A stretch of DNA of 64,000 bases from Deltaproteobacteria bacterium (GTDB taxonomy: Bacteria > Lernaellota > Lernaellaia > JACKCT01), in assembly GCA_020633895.1 (NCBI GenBank), contig JACKCT010000009.1:1-64000 (forward strand). The letters run 5' to 3'. The position numbers were made by a program, and so were the translations under genes. Position 1 is the first letter of the stretch; every line of letters begins with the position of its first letter. Shown one piece after another: positions 43,528 to 52,394 of the stretch. The notes below the pieces were generated by a model. That model was not told the DNA's origin. It did not search any database and saw only the letters and a list, made by a program, of their open reading frames with translations.

Positions 43528-45045
43528 ATGCATCCGACATCCGGTGAATCGGAGCCCGGCTCGGCGGGGCGAGCGCCCAAGATCGTGCTCGTTGTCGTTC
43601 TCGTCTTTTTTCTCGCGATGACGTTGGTGCTCAACAGGCTCGATCACCACGATCTCACCACGCCCGAATCCAACCACCTGCTGCAAACCTACCTGGTGCA
43701 CAAGCGGTCGTTCGACAATGTCGAATCACCGATCCGCTCGTCCATGTATTTCAATTATCCGCCGATGTTTTATTGGGTGTCGTCGCTGATTGTCCCGTCG
43801 AACGTGCCCAATCGGCATGCGGCGACGTTCATCCTGTGGTTCTGGACGGCGCTGGGTCTGGGGGCGTTTTTTGCGTTCGTGCGCCGCCGGACCTGTTCTT
43901 GGACCGCTCTGTTCGCCGTTACCGCGCTGGTCGCCGCTCCGGCATTTCGCATCAATTTTCTCTATTTCTATTTGGACGTCGCGGTCTTCGCGATGCTGTT
44001 TATCTATCTGGCCCTTCTGGATCGTTCGCGCGCGATGGCCCTGAAGATGGAATCGACGGCGGCCGGAGCGGCGTTGGGTCTCGGGTTTCTCGTGCGGTGG
44101 GATTTTCCGTTCCTGGTCGCCTTGCCGACGCTCGCCGCCATCGTTCGCCATGGGGCCGAATACCGCGGCCGGCATTGGACGCGCCTATTCCTTTTCGGCG
44201 CCCCGGCCGTCGCGACAGCCGTTTTGTTTTTCAAAATCGCCAACGGGATTCCCGAGGGCGGCACGATGGGCGAGGAGGCGACCGTCGATGCGATCGTAAG
44301 TTGGGACAATCTGCTGTTCTATCCCCGCTTGTGGGTCGCTTCGTTTCTCGGCCACGGGATGGCGCTGTTGGCGGCGGCGGGAACGCTCGTCGGTCTATGG
44401 CGCGATCGGCGCAACACCCTTTGGTATTTGCTCGTCCTCGTCGGCGTCCTGACCCTGTACACGCCCATCGCCCACAAGACAATCAAATACACGCTCCTGC
44501 CGTCGACGGCATTGTGCTGCGCGTTGATGGCGACGTTGTGGCGCGTCGTCCGGGGCCCGTGGCGCCTCGTGCTGATCGGGCTGCTGTGCGCGTCGAACGT
44601 CACGACGTTTTCCCGAGCGATTCACGGCGAAAAACCGTTCGGCGAAGAGTACGGCGGACAAATCGCGGTGCGCGGCGTCGATCCGCTCGACTCGGGCCTG
44701 GCGCGATACCAGGAATTGCTTCAGGCGCGCTGCCCCAACTACTGCCACGTCGGCCTGGTGGACACGCTGCCCGCCTCGATGCTGGAACGCGGTCTGCAAT
44801 TGGATGGAGAAAGTGCATGGGCTTTGAACTGGTCCGCGCGGGCGATTACGGGAACGCGTTTTATTGTTCGTCCGATCGGCGTGGAAGACATTCCGCTGAA
44901 CGATGTGAACGTCTATCTGGTGCCCAAACTCCTGCGCGATGACGTCCCCGACATGAGAGGAACGATTGATCCTGTCGCGATCTATTCCGAGGCGGGGCCG
45001 TCTCAATGGTACCTAATGACCCCGACGACGCAGCCCCTGCGCTGA
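43528..45045 (+). CDS. multipass membrane glycosyltransferase-like protein
   Basis: A 505-residue polytopic membrane protein. A first TM at about 19-36 (VLVVVLVFFLAMTLVL) is followed by a loop with DHHDLTTPESNHL, which holds acidic residues where ArnT/GT39-type enzymes have their catalytic Asp. Eight or more further TMs follow (for example FILWFWTALGLGAFFAF, LTLYTPIAHKTIKYTLLP) and then a soluble C-terminal domain. Likely transfers a sugar from a lipid carrier in the periplasm. Same general layout as the protein at 40-1773 but not a close copy. It stands alone between a terminator and the lipoprotein genes. Confidence 0.72.
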   Translation: MHPTSGESEPGSAGRAPKIVLVVVLVFFLAMTLVLNRLDHHDLTTPESNHLLQTYLVHKRSFDNVESPIRSSMYFNYPPMFYWVSSLIVPSNVPNRHAATFILWFWTALGLGAFFAFVRRRTCSWTALFAVTALVAAPAFRINFLYFYLDVAVFAMLFIYLALLDRSRAMALKMESTAAGAALGLGFLVRWDFPFLVALPTLAAIVRHGAEYRGRHWTRLFLFGAPAVATAVLFFKIANGIPEGGTMGEEATVDAIVSWDNLLFYPRLWVASFLGHGMALLAAAGTLVGLWRDRRNTLWYLLVLVGVLTLYTPIAHKTIKYTLLPSTALCCALMATLWRVVRGPWRLVLIGLLCASNVTTFSRAIHGEKPFGEEYGGQIAVRGVDPLDSGLARYQELLQARCPNYCHVGLVDTLPASMLERGLQLDGESAWALNWSARAITGTRFIVRPIGVEDIPLNDVNVYLVPKLLRDDVPDMRGTIDPVAIYSEAGPSQWYLMTPTTQPLR

Positions 45046-45185
45046 TCGCCGCGCGATGGGGTTCGGATCACCGACGACAGCCGTCGTGATCGATGAAATG
45101 ATCGGCGGTTGAAAATTAGGGCTTTGAGGTCGAGGGGATCGCGGCTTAGAATTTCGTTTCAGACAATTAGATTTTGGAGGGAAAA

Positions 45186-45683
45186 ATGCGGCGGTGGATG
45201 TTTGCGACGGCGACAGCCTTGGCGGTTCTGATTGGAATTTCGTTGACGGCCTGCGCCGCGGACGACGAAGAAAAGGACACCGGCGGCGACATCTCCGGCA
45301 GTCTCGCCGACGGATACGCGCGGCTGTCGTTTCACGTCGCGATTGTGCCGGGCGAAGAATACGACGGCGACGAAATCGACTGCGACCAGTGCAAATTCCA
45401 CATTCGAAAAGAACGCTCCGACGAAGACCGACAGGTGACGACGAACGTCGACGGCCGGTATTCCGTTGATCTGAAGCCGGGGGAGTATTCGCTAAATCCC
45501 GCCCGCGACGCCGAACACCTGGTCCTCGACGCGCTGGAGGAGTCGACGGCCGAAGAGTGCTGTTTCGCCGTCAAGGGCTCGTCGTCGCCCGACGACGCCA
45601 AAGCCGTCACGCTGACCGTCGGCGAAATCGAGGACGTCGAGGTGGAGGTCGTCGCGATTTGCGGGGCCGAGTGCGTGCTGTAG
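45186..45683 (+). CDS. small acidic lipoprotein, paralog 1
   Basis: A 165-residue exported protein. A TTGGAGG ribosome site fixes the ATG at 45186. Signal and lipobox: ALAVLIGISLTAC. The mature part is acidic and includes AIVPGEEYDGDEIDCDQCKF, then VDGRYSVDLKPGEYSL, which resembles a carboxypeptidase-regulatory/Cna-B-type beta-sandwich (a sequence that ends a strand with D-LxPGxY). Five or six cysteines may form disulfides; the end is AICGAECVL. The next gene is a diverged copy. Function unknown. Confidence 0.72.
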   Translation: MRRWMFATATALAVLIGISLTACAADDEEKDTGGDISGSLADGYARLSFHVAIVPGEEYDGDEIDCDQCKFHIRKERSDEDRQVTTNVDGRYSVDLKPGEYSLNPARDAEHLVLDALEESTAEECCFAVKGSSSPDDAKAVTLTVGEIEDVEVEVVAICGAECVL

Positions 45684-45750
45684 GGATTGCGCAGCTTCGT
45701 TTGAATCCGCGTCGTTGGAGCAAAACCGGAGAATTTATTGGGAGGGAAAT

Positions 45751-46293
45751 ATGCGCTTCTGGATGATCTTGTCCGTGCTTTTCCTTAGCTCGATGGCCGT
45801 CGTCGGGGCGTGTTCGTCCGATGGCGATGACGACGATGGCGGAGCGGCCGATGGAAGCAACGCCCCATCGGAAGTCTTCGATGAAGCGATTCCCGAAGGG
45901 AAGGGTCGCCTATACGGGCTGGCCATGATCGTCCCGGGCGAGTCGTACGACGGCGATTCAATCTTTTGCGTCGGATGCAATCTGGGAATCGACGCACGCG
46001 AGGACTATGAAAACTACGCGGAAACGATTGTTGACGAGAACGGTTGGTACGTCGTCGACTTGGCCCCCGACGACTATTTTTTTTCGCTATTTAACACTCA
46101 GCACGCCTTGTTGGATTCCTTGGCGGACAAGCTCGACGAAGATGTCTGCACGCTCTATGAAGTCAGCGATTGGGAGATCGGCGACGACGTAACGGCTTCG
46201 GATATTCCAATGCGCGCCGGCGATCTTCGGCGCTACGATTTGCGAATGTATGTTTCGTGTGCGTCCGGATGCAAGTCGGGAAAATGCCGCTGA
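45751..46293 (+). CDS. small acidic lipoprotein, paralog 2
   Basis: A 180-residue exported protein with a GGAGGG site before the ATG at 45751 and lipobox region SSMAVVGAC. It shares with the previous gene MIVPGESYDGDSIFCVGCNL and VDENGWYVVDLAPDDYFFSL, in the same order. So the pair shares a core: IVPGE-x-YDGD-x-I-x-C-x2-C, then Y-VDL-P--Y. The C-terminus is Cys-rich (CASGCKSGKCR). Tandem duplication with strong divergence. Function unknown. Confidence 0.72.
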   Translation: MRFWMILSVLFLSSMAVVGACSSDGDDDDGGAADGSNAPSEVFDEAIPEGKGRLYGLAMIVPGESYDGDSIFCVGCNLGIDAREDYENYAETIVDENGWYVVDLAPDDYFFSLFNTQHALLDSLADKLDEDVCTLYEVSDWEIGDDVTASDIPMRAGDLRRYDLRMYVSCASGCKSGKCR

Positions 46294-46339
46294 TCCATCG
46301 ACCCTTTTCATCCCTCGGATCGCCGTCTAAAGTCGGCTC

Positions 46340-47296
46340 ATGAACATCGCCGTCACCGGAATCTCGGGTTATCTGGGCGGGGTCGTCGCGCGCAAGCTGC
46401 ATGACGATCCGCGCGTCGAATCGATCCTCGGGCTGGATATTGCCGAGCCGCGTCCGGAGTTGCGCGAGGCGCTGCCGAAGATGCATTTCGAGAAGGCGGA
46501 CGTGCTGACCGCCGACTTCGAGAAACTCTTCGCCGGGCTCGACGCTGTCTATCACCTCGCCTTCATCGTCGAGACGCGCAAGGGCATGACGATGGAGATG
46601 GTCGACCGGGTGAACATCGAAGGCTCCCGGCGCGTCTTCGAGTCGGCGGCCAAGGCGGGCGTGCCGCGCATCGTCTATTCGTCGTCGGTGGCGGCCTACG
46701 GCGCCCATCGGGACAATCCGTCGCCCCTCACCGAAGCCCACCCGCTGCGTCCGAACAAGGATTGGTACTACTCCCGAGGCAAAGGCGCGGTGGAGAAAGT
46801 CGCCGACGAGGTGCAGGCCCGTCACCCGGACTTGATCCTCATCCGCTTTCGCCCCTGCACCTTCCTGGGGCCGACGATCCGCAACGTCATGGGCTACGTC
46901 TTTCGCAAGGATGTCGTCGGCGCCTTCCGTAACGCCCAGCCCATGGATCTGGCGTGGGACGAGGACATCGCCGACGCCTTCGCCCTGGCGTTGGATTACG
47001 ACCGCTCCGACGCCTTCAATCTGGCCGCCGAGGGGCCCAAGACCATCGCCCAGTTCGCCCTGGACGCGGGCAAGCAAGTGCGTTACGCGAGTCTTTGGTA
47101 CGCGAAACCCCTGGCGCGGCTGGCGGGCCTGCTCGGGATGGTCGCGCCGGGCGCGGAAGCGTGGGTGACGGTCTCGACGCGCGGCCCGCTGGTCGTGGAC
47201 ACCTCCCACGCCCGCGACGCCCTGGGTTGGCGGCCCAAGTACACGGCGCAAGAGGCATTGGACAAATACGCGGCCGGTTTCAAATCCCAAACATGA
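46340..47296 (+). CDS. NAD-dependent epimerase/dehydratase (extended SDR)
   Basis: A 318-residue extended short-chain dehydrogenase. The dinucleotide motif GISGYLG is at the N-terminus, DAVYHLAF and YSSSVAAYGA give the catalytic Ser region, and YYSRGK is the YxxxK catalytic pair. The family includes UDP-glucose 4-epimerases and sugar dehydratases; the substrate is not clear. The start overlap with the DedA gene (ATGA) suggests a coupled role in envelope sugars or lipids. Confidence 0.85.
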   Translation: MNIAVTGISGYLGGVVARKLHDDPRVESILGLDIAEPRPELREALPKMHFEKADVLTADFEKLFAGLDAVYHLAFIVETRKGMTMEMVDRVNIEGSRRVFESAAKAGVPRIVYSSSVAAYGAHRDNPSPLTEAHPLRPNKDWYYSRGKGAVEKVADEVQARHPDLILIRFRPCTFLGPTIRNVMGYVFRKDVVGAFRNAQPMDLAWDEDIADAFALALDYDRSDAFNLAAEGPKTIAQFALDAGKQVRYASLWYAKPLARLAGLLGMVAPGAEAWVTVSTRGPLVVDTSHARDALGWRPKYTAQEALDKYAAGFKSQT

Positions 47297-47886
47297 GCCA
47301 CCCGGCGCTCGTCGATAGGGCCGTCATGGATTACGCCGTCGTCTTTTTGCTGGCCCTGCTCGAAGGCCTGGCGATCGTCGGGCTGCTCGTCCCCGGTTCC
47401 ACCGCCGTGGCCGCCGCCGGAGCCGCCGCCCAGGCCGGATATCTGGAAATCCGCAGCGTGATCGCCCTGTGCGTGCTCGGCGCGTTTCTCGGCGACAGCG
47501 TGAGTTACTTCCTCGGCCGTTGGCTGCACGACTGGCCCCGTCTGGCGGCCTGGCGTCAAAAGCACCACCAAGGCATCGAACGCACCGAACACGCCATCGC
47601 CCGCTGGGGCGGCCTGGCGATTGTCGCCGGACGCTTCTTCGGACCGACGCGGGCGTTTGTGCCGCTGATCGCCGGAAACGCCCAGATGCCGATCGCGCTG
47701 TTTGTCGTTTCGGACATCATCGGCGTCGTGATCTGGGCGTCGGTGACGGCCATGGTGGGTGAGGAAGGGTTCAAATTCTTCGAACGCCTGCCGTCCGAGT
47801 GGAGCTTGGCGATCGTGGCGGTGGGGCTCGTCGCTTGGGCGGCATGGGCGTGGTTTCGCCGACGCAAGCGCCGCCGCCGCGAATAG
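47293..47886 (+). CDS. DedA family membrane protein
   Basis: A 197-residue inner-membrane protein of the DedA/SNARE-associated (VTT) family, linked to lipid-carrier flipping and membrane homeostasis. It contains VVGLLVPGSTAV (E/P loop), a GAFLGDSVSYFLGRW segment and the signature VAGRFFGPTRAFVPLIAG. A basic tail RRRKRRRRE ends the protein. It is slightly shorter than many DedA proteins. Transcription probably ends at the hairpin at 47943. Confidence 0.88.
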   Translation: MSHPALVDRAVMDYAVVFLLALLEGLAIVGLLVPGSTAVAAAGAAAQAGYLEIRSVIALCVLGAFLGDSVSYFLGRWLHDWPRLAAWRQKHHQGIERTEHAIARWGGLAIVAGRFFGPTRAFVPLIAGNAQMPIALFVVSDIIGVVIWASVTAMVGEEGFKFFERLPSEWSLAIVAVGLVAWAAWAWFRRRKRRRRE

Positions 47887-47942
47887 ACGTCTGATCCACG
47901 CCGCTGCGTTTCCCTTTCGCGTCCGCAATTGCCCAAAGAAAA

Positions 47943-47979
47943 CGGGGAGAGGGGCCGTCGCCCTTCTCCCCGATTCGTT
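47943..47979. terminator. bidirectional terminator between convergent genes
   Basis: Stem CGGGGAGAGGG with CCCTTCTCCCCG (one bulged base), loop around GCCGTCG, 47943-47972. A GTTTTT run follows on the + strand and a T-rich stretch (GTTTTCTTT) on the minus strand. It serves the DedA gene and the Asp-rich gene ending at 48019. Confidence 0.75.
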
Positions 47980-48018
47980 TTTCAGTTCAGTTTTCGAAGC
48001 GCTTTTTGAGGGATGCTC

Positions 48019-49467
48019 CTAGATGCCGCAGCCGCTGTCGTCACTGTCGTCTTCCGGCGTGCGGAATCCGTCGTCATCGTCGTCGCCGGTGGGCGGGAGG
48101 ATGTCGTCGTCGCCGGAAGAGGCGTCGTCGTCGTCGTCATCGGCGGCCGTGTCGTCGTCGCCGGTGTCGTCATCATCGTCATCGTCGGTTGCGTCGTCAT
48201 CGTCGTCACCGCTGTCGTCGTCATCATCGTCGTCGTCGCCGGTGGACAGGCCGTAGACCCGGGCGGCCGTGTCGTTGTCGCCTTCGCTGGATTTTTTGAA
48301 CGACCAGGCCACGAACAGATTGCCGTCCTCGTCCATGCCCGCGTCGACCTTGGTGATCACGGCGGCGTCACCGGCCGACAGCGATTCCTGGGCCCCCAGC
48401 AGACCGCCGTCCGATTTGAATTTCTTCACGCCGATGGACGGCGCCGCCGCCGCCGATCCGTTGCCCGCGCTGCCCCACACGAGGATCAACCCGTCGGACA
48501 CCACGATCGGCGAGGGCGAGATCTGGTCCTCGCCGTCGAATCCGTTGGCGTTGAACACGTCGCCCTTGGGCGCGCCGTTCAGGGCGTACGAGCGGCCGGC
48601 CACGTCCGTTCCGCCGTTGATCTGATCCCCGGTGAGCCACACGATCAGGAAGCTGTCATCGGCGCCGGTGGCGACCTTGGGATAGCTGTCGATTTGGGCG
48701 GGGGCGTCGTTGACCGAAAGCTCGGCGGTGTGGGTGGAGCCGTCGGCGTTGAAGACGGCGGCCTTGACGTTGGGGTCGACGCCGGAATTAAAGGACAGCC
48801 ACGTCACCACGAACTTGCCGCTGGCGGGGGCATAGGCCACCGACGGGCGCGTCTGGTCGCCGTTGGTGGTGGTGTTGACCTTGAACTCGTCGCCCTGCGC
48901 CTTGGCGTTTTTGTTGTAGCGCTGGGCGTAGATGCCGTAACCGTCGCCGTCCTGGTCGGCGGAGGACCACACGACCACGAAGCTGCCGTCGGGCGCCACG
49001 GCCACGTCGGGCTCCTGCTGGACGCCGGCGGTGGTGGTGTTGACCAGGAACGCGCCTCCTTCGGGCGAGCCGGTTTCGTCGAAGACCCGCGCGAAGACGC
49101 CGCTGAGGAATTCACCGGTGCCGCGGCCGTTGTACACGCCGACAATGGTCCCGTCCGCGCCCATCGCCACGCGCCCATTGATCTGGTGGCCCTTGGCGGG
49201 GGCGTCGATGGGGAAGGTGCTCGGGTAGGCCGAAAAATCGCCCTTGTAGGCTTGGGCCAATACGCCGTAACCGTCGCCGTCGCCGGTCTCGTCGGTCCAG
49301 GCCACCACGAAGCGGCCGTCCGGGGCCACGGAGATATCGGCTTTTTCCTGTTCCCCGGCGCCGACGGCGGCATCCAACTGGGACGTGGCGGGGCTATAGG
49401 CGGCCATGAGGGCGACCGCGGCCATGACGATCAATATGAAGCACATTTTGAAACACGCACGACGCAT
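48019..49467 (-). CDS. exported repeat protein with Asp-rich tail (beta-propeller-like)
   Basis: A 482-residue exported protein. AAGGGAGGA precedes the ATG at 49467, and the signal peptide follows (ILIVMAAVALMAAYSPA). The body consists of degenerate repeats of about 50 residues with the pattern DVAVAPDGSFVVVWSS, DGDGYGIYAQRY, EFKVNTTTNGDQ, as in beta-propeller or integrin-alpha-type modules. Residues from about 405 are an acidic low-complexity tail. It ends DDSDDSGCGI. The gene at 49754 is a paralog without the tail. Possibly surface-exposed; function unknown. Confidence 0.82.
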   Translation of the reverse strand: MRRACFKMCFILIVMAAVALMAAYSPATSQLDAAVGAGEQEKADISVAPDGRFVVAWTDETGDGDGYGVLAQAYKGDFSAYPSTFPIDAPAKGHQINGRVAMGADGTIVGVYNGRGTGEFLSGVFARVFDETGSPEGGAFLVNTTTAGVQQEPDVAVAPDGSFVVVWSSADQDGDGYGIYAQRYNKNAKAQGDEFKVNTTTNGDQTRPSVAYAPASGKFVVTWLSFNSGVDPNVKAAVFNADGSTHTAELSVNDAPAQIDSYPKVATGADDSFLIVWLTGDQINGGTDVAGRSYALNGAPKGDVFNANGFDGEDQISPSPIVVSDGLILVWGSAGNGSAAAAPSIGVKKFKSDGGLLGAQESLSAGDAAVITKVDAGMDEDGNLFVAWSFKKSSEGDNDTAARVYGLSTGDDDDDDDDSGDDDDDATDDDDDDDTGDDDTAADDDDDDASSGDDDILPPTGDDDDDGFRTPEDDSDDSGCGI

Positions 49468-49531
49468 GATTCCTCCCTTAAGGATCGATCCGATCCCGCA
49501 ATGTTGCGTCCGGCGATGATCGTTCAGCGTC

Positions 49532-49640
49532 GTGCGCCGGTCAAGGCGCAAATGCGTTTGGTGTGCGCCGATCAAGGCGCAAGTTCTGCTGCCGTGCGCC
49601 GATCAGGGTGCAAGTGCGTTTGGTGTGCACCGGTCAAGGC
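49532..49640. repeat. 31-bp tandem repeat, about 3.5 copies
   Basis: Units start at 49532, 49563, 49594 and 49625, each opening GTGCRCCGRTCA. The period is exactly 31 bases with no spacers, and the last copy is partial. It lies between two paralogous minus-strand genes, just upstream of the 48019-49467 gene. Not a CRISPR array, because the units are directly adjacent. Confidence 0.85.
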
Positions 49641-49753
49641 ATTGGGAAGGCAGGACGCGCCCCGGTTCCGAGGCCATCGGCGCATCGTCGCCGGGGCGCG
49701 TTTGGTAGGCGAAGAAATACAACGGGCTTTCGCGGTTTGTCCCGATCGGACGC

Positions 49754-51001
49754 CTAGCCGCCGCACCCGCCGTAGTAGGTCTCGAAGCGGCGCGCGAAGA
49801 TTTCACTGCCGTCCGCGTCCCCTTCGTCGATCATGTCCTGGGCGTCGAAGACGATCACCGACTCGCCGTAGAGGTTGACGGCGATCGCGGTGCGCGCGTC
49901 GTCCACGCCGCCGGCGGCCACCTCGAATTCCTCGGCGTCGACGGCGACCCCGGCGTGGTCAACGCGGCGGCGCAGCACCATCGACGGCTCTTCCCCGTCG
50001 GCCTGGCGTGTCCACGCGATGTGCATCAGGCCGCTGATGTCCCGAGTGACACTGGGGCGGACGTTTTCGCCGGTCGCATCCAGCGTCACGGAGTATTCCC
50101 CCGTGCGGGGCGTGCCGTCGGCCTCGAAGTTGCGGCCGTAGATGGCCCGGCCGTTGCCGCCGGATCGCTCCGTTTCCCAGATCACGCCGAATCGGCCGGA
50201 CGAATCCGCGGCGATGACGGAATATTCCTGCGCGCCCTTGGTCGTCTGGTTGACGCGGAATTCCCCCGAGCGGGGCGTGCCGTCGGCGTTGAAGGATCGG
50301 GCATAGACGCCCCACAACTCGCCGGTCTGCCCCGAGAGCAGGGACGACCAGGTCGCGGCGAAGGAGCCGTCGTCGGCCATGGCCACGGCGGGGGCGTAGT
50401 CGTCGTTGAGGTAGGACGCATTGACGCGGAACTCGCTTCCCACCTTCTCGCCGATCTTGTTGAAGCGCTGGCCGTAGATGGATTCGTACGAGCCGTCCTG
50501 CCCGCGAGAGGTCCACACGACGACGAACCGGCCGTCCGGGGCCATCGCGATGTCCGGCTCATATTGGTCGTTGGCGACGAAGGAGTTGACGAAGAATTCC
50601 GAGCCGAACCCCTGTCCGTCGGGCCCGAAGAGGCGGGCCTTGATATCCGTGCCGTTCGCGCCGCCCGATTCGGATTCCCAAACGACGACAAAGGCGCCGG
50701 TCTGGTCCGCGGCCACGGCCGGGGAGAACTGGTCGCCGGCGGTCACGGTGTTGACGTTGAATTCGGACGACAGGGCCTTGCCGGTTTCGGCGACCCGCAC
50801 GGCGCGGATGCCGTACCCGTCGCCGTCGCCCCCGTTGGAGGCCCAGACGGACACAAGGGTGCCGGACATGTCCAGGGCGACGTCGGGCTGGACCTGGTCC
50901 GAATCAACAACCGTGTTGACTCGGAACAGAACCGATTGCGCGGCGGCGCCGGTGAAGATGAAGAGGAAAAGGGCGGCAAAAAGGATGGATGGTCGACGCA
51001 T
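49754..51001 (-). CDS. exported repeat protein (beta-propeller-like), paralog
   Basis: A 415-residue protein with a signal peptide (LFAALFLFIFTGAAA) and a CGGAGG ribosome site. At least six repeats share F-VN, a polar loop, then GD/ND-Q--P-VA-D-G-FVVVW (for example FSPAVAADQTGAFVVVWESE and YEPDIAMAPDGRFVVVWTSR). It is clearly related to the 48019 protein but has no Asp-rich tail. It ends ETYYGGCGG, another Cys-Gly terminus. Probably secreted; function unknown. Confidence 0.82.
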   Translation of the reverse strand: MRRPSILFAALFLFIFTGAAAQSVLFRVNTVVDSDQVQPDVALDMSGTLVSVWASNGGDGDGYGIRAVRVAETGKALSSEFNVNTVTAGDQFSPAVAADQTGAFVVVWESESGGANGTDIKARLFGPDGQGFGSEFFVNSFVANDQYEPDIAMAPDGRFVVVWTSRGQDGSYESIYGQRFNKIGEKVGSEFRVNASYLNDDYAPAVAMADDGSFAATWSSLLSGQTGELWGVYARSFNADGTPRSGEFRVNQTTKGAQEYSVIAADSSGRFGVIWETERSGGNGRAIYGRNFEADGTPRTGEYSVTLDATGENVRPSVTRDISGLMHIAWTRQADGEEPSMVLRRRVDHAGVAVDAEEFEVAAGGVDDARTAIAVNLYGESVIVFDAQDMIDEGDADGSEIFARRFETYYGGCGG

Positions 51002-51215
51002 GGCTCACCTCCGGGATGACCATTGTCCTAAAATTGGTCACTTGTTCACTCATCGCGCCGGACGCCGTTCAAGTCAAGAAAAAAATGAGGAAATTTCGTT
51101 TAAATATCAGCTACTTGTGGATATCATCGGGCTTTGGCGGAGAATTGCCGTGGAATTTCGGATAGTTAGAAGCCCGATGGATTTCGAGGAAAAACGAAAA
51201 AATAACTAAGGAATT

Positions 51216-51236
51216 CCCTGATAGAAAATATCAGGG
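51216..51236 (-). terminator. hairpin, possible terminator of the SPOR gene
   Basis: Perfect 8-bp stem CCCTGATA / TATCAGGG with a 5-base loop. On the minus strand it is followed within 10 bases by TTATTTTTTCG, but not by an immediate T run. The surrounding 51060-51250 is AT-richer and should also hold the promoter of the 51001 gene. Confidence 0.4.
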
Positions 51237-51300
51237 CAAAACCTATGAAAACGCGCCGATCGCGCGCAGGTTGGGCCGTGCGTTGGGACGGGAATCGGGA

Positions 51301-51957
51301 CTAGGGGATCTCGGCGATGAACGGGGCGATACTCTCGTTCTCGGCGATGGCGTTGGCGTACTGCACGGCGCCGTTGCGGTCCTTGAAGGCCCCGACACGC
51401 ACGCGATACCAGACGCCCTTGCTGCCCAGGTCGGCGCGGACGATGTAGGCCTGGATGCCCTTGGCGACGTATTGCCGCTGCTTTTCCTTGGCCTCGGCTT
51501 CGTTTTCGTGGGCGGAGAGTTGCACGGTCCAGCCGCCGCTTCCGGGCGGCGTGGGCATGACGGCGGGCATGGCGGGGGCGGCCGGCGCGGTGGCGGTCTT
51601 GAGGATTTCCTCGGCGGTGGGCGGCGGCGTCTCGGCGGCGCCGGATCCGGCGCTCGGCACCAGTTCGATTTCGTCGTAGCCGGTGGGAGCGGGCGTGGCC
51701 GCCAGGTCTTCGGAGGTCACGCGCAGGCCCGCCGCGTCAAGCTGGCCGCTTTCGTCCACGACGAAATCCATGTCGTTGCGTTCGGCCATGGCGGCGCGCT
51801 TTTCCTCGTGCTCGATCTGCGTGAGCCCCTTGCCGACCACCACGCCCAGCGCGAACACGATCGCCAGCACCGCCACCAAACCGGCGAAAAGAAACACGAT
51901 CTGCCGGTTGTCCAGTTCGAGCGTGAGTTTGTTGCGGAATTTGCGCAGATCGCGCAT
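51301..51957 (-). CDS. SPOR-domain membrane protein
   Basis: A 218-residue bitopic protein: short basic cytoplasmic N-terminus, one TM (about 20-42, IVFLFAGLVAVLAIVFALGV), an Ala/Pro/Thr-rich periplasmic linker, and a C-terminal SPOR domain (about 142-218; WTVQLSAHENEAEAKEKQ, WYRVRVGAFKDRNGAVQYA). SPOR domains bind denuded glycan strands at the septum, so it likely acts in cell division. GGAGG precedes the ATG. Confidence 0.9.
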   Translation of the reverse strand: MRDLRKFRNKLTLELDNRQIVFLFAGLVAVLAIVFALGVVVGKGLTQIEHEEKRAAMAERNDMDFVVDESGQLDAAGLRVTSEDLAATPAPTGYDEIELVPSAGSGAAETPPPTAEEILKTATAPAAPAMPAVMPTPPGSGGWTVQLSAHENEAEAKEKQRQYVAKGIQAYIVRADLGSKGVWYRVRVGAFKDRNGAVQYANAIAENESIAPFIAEIP

Positions 51958-52029
51958 GCGTCCTCCGAAGGTCGGTCATCTCGTGTCTAGGCGATCTATC
52001 CGGGTTTGACAAGGGATCGGGGGCTTTGT

Positions 52030-52394
52030 CAGAGCCCCGAACGGTAGTGAGGGGTCAAACTCGAACGTTGTTAAGGGGAATTTCGTCCGAACAGAGCCCC
52101 GACCTGCCTGTCCCTCCGGAGCCTTGGCGAAGGAGGATCAGGGAGGGGTCGTCGAGCGTATCGACCTCACGAACGCTTTGGACCGCGTTGCTACCGTGCG
52201 CGGCTCGGACATCGCCGTACGACGCAAGATGATCGCTGGGACGAACCAGACCGCTTACTACCGTGCGCGGCTCTGAAAGGTTGACCGCGTTCCTGAAGTC
52301 GGCTGGAGCGAAGCGACTTCCACCAAGGGACGTCCGACAACGCGCCGGCGTGCAGGACCGCTTGCGATCCGTCAGCCTGTGCCGGCTAAGGCAC
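52030..52394. repeat. palindromic A element joined to an inverted B element
   Basis: A type I half begins at 52030 (CAGAGCCCCGAACGGTAGTG). A second half near 52094 has the apical insertion CCTCC...GGAGG, whose arms pair. Right halves end at 52209 (degenerate) and 52275. B follows in minus orientation, 52276-52394: the GGAGCGAAGCGACTTCC block, hairpin 2 (one mismatch) and hairpin 1 GTGCCG-GCTA-AGGCAC (one mismatch). The radical SAM gene runs through hairpin 1 and stops at a TGA inside B. Confidence 0.8.

Noticed and set aside
49532-49640. Possible CRISPR array
   Set aside because: Units are directly adjacent with no spacers, and there are no cas genes nearby.
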